From: Mesorhizobium sp. 65-26
GTDB lineage: Bacteria > Pseudomonadota > Alphaproteobacteria > Rhizobiales > Rhizobiaceae
Assembly: GCA_001899205.1 (NCBI GenBank)
Contig: MKVL01000025.1
Location: forward strand, 248,001 to 312,000
Direction of reading: 5' to 3'
Length of the DNA stretch: 64,000 nucleotides
In this document: piece after piece, positions 63,953-64,000 of the stretch
Position numbering within the stretch: position 1 is the stretch's first letter
Layout: each line of letters starts with the position of its first letter
Notes under the pieces: model-generated
Told to the model about the DNA's origin: nothing
Seen by the model: the letters and a program-made list of their open reading frames with translations, nothing else
Databases searched by the model: none
Translations under genes and position numbers: made by a program

Positions 63953-64000
63953 GCGCGCACCCGCTCGATATCGGCGCCGCACAGACGCAGCTTGCGGTCC
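63949..64000 (-). CDS. C-terminal end of an upstream gene, product unknown
   Basis: The minus-strand frame entering from the right edge reads DRKLRLCGADIERVRA and stops at TGA (63951-63949), which overlaps the kinase start as GTGA. The junction type is the same as in the rest of the operon, so a real gene end is likely. Seventeen residues are too few to name a product; an amino-sugar enzyme such as a deacetylase would fit the context. Confidence 0.4.
   Translation of the reverse strand, partial: DRKLRLCGADIERVRA

Overview
The window is high-GC DNA packed almost wall to wall with genes, most of them ABC uptake systems with adjoining catabolic enzymes and GntR, LysR or IclR regulators. The gene order pcaD-C-H-G-B next to a divergent pcaQ, and a second PcaQ site in front of a branched-chain-type ABC transporter, match what is known from Sinorhizobium and Agrobacterium. 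I infer an alphaproteobacterium of the Rhizobiales, probably Mesorhizobium or a close relative (genus not provable from the sequence alone). I see no rRNA, tRNA, insertion sequence, phage gene or CRISPR array; the region looks like a stable catabolic part of a chromosome or chromid.

Layout. (1) 1-10004: protocatechuate and 4-hydroxybenzoate module. An ABC importer (substrate-binding protein, two ATPases, two permeases) runs leftwards; pcaQ and the pcaDCHGB-pobA operon lie to the right of it, with two matching PcaQ sites controlling both transcription units. (2) 10036-20528: two divergent sugar-type ABC systems (each a binding protein plus two permeases, neither with an ATPase), followed by a PIG-L-type deacetylase, a ROK kinase, a GntR/UTRA regulator and a SIS-domain phosphosugar isomerase, which together suggest uptake and breakdown of an amino sugar; a GntR/FCD regulator closes the block. 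(3) 20724-34501: a long one-direction operon with an FAH-family hydrolase, an alpha/beta hydrolase, an amidohydrolase, a complete branched-chain-type ABC importer whose last ATPase is fused to a Tm-1/UPF0261 domain, a flotillin-like protein and two related SRPBCC proteins, one fused to a quinone oxidoreductase. Its substrate is unknown and it is the best candidate for an undescribed system.

(4) 34538-42268: leftward operon with two enolase-superfamily enzymes, an SDR dehydrogenase, a spermidine/putrescine-type ABC importer and a GntR/FCD regulator with a clear operator. (5) 42645-53905: further SDRs, a third enolase-superfamily enzyme, an IclR regulator, a binding-protein-like protein without signal peptide, an SMP-30-type lactonase, a sugar ABC importer, an aldose-1-epimerase-like protein and an MsmK/UgpC-type ATPase; together an acid-sugar or aldose oxidation region. 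(6) 54168-64000: a GNAT acetyltransferase, then a leftward cell-wall recycling operon: GlcNAc-kinase-like protein, murQ, a dipeptide-type ABC importer, an AmiE-like serine hydrolase and anmK, suggesting import of muropeptides and their conversion to GlcNAc-6-phosphate.

Most genes within each block overlap by 1-8 bases (ATGA, GTGA or TGATG junctions), so transcription units are easy to read. Only three stretches above 300 bases lack a gene (3797-4124, 13186-13499, 42269-42644), and all three hold recognisable control-site candidates.
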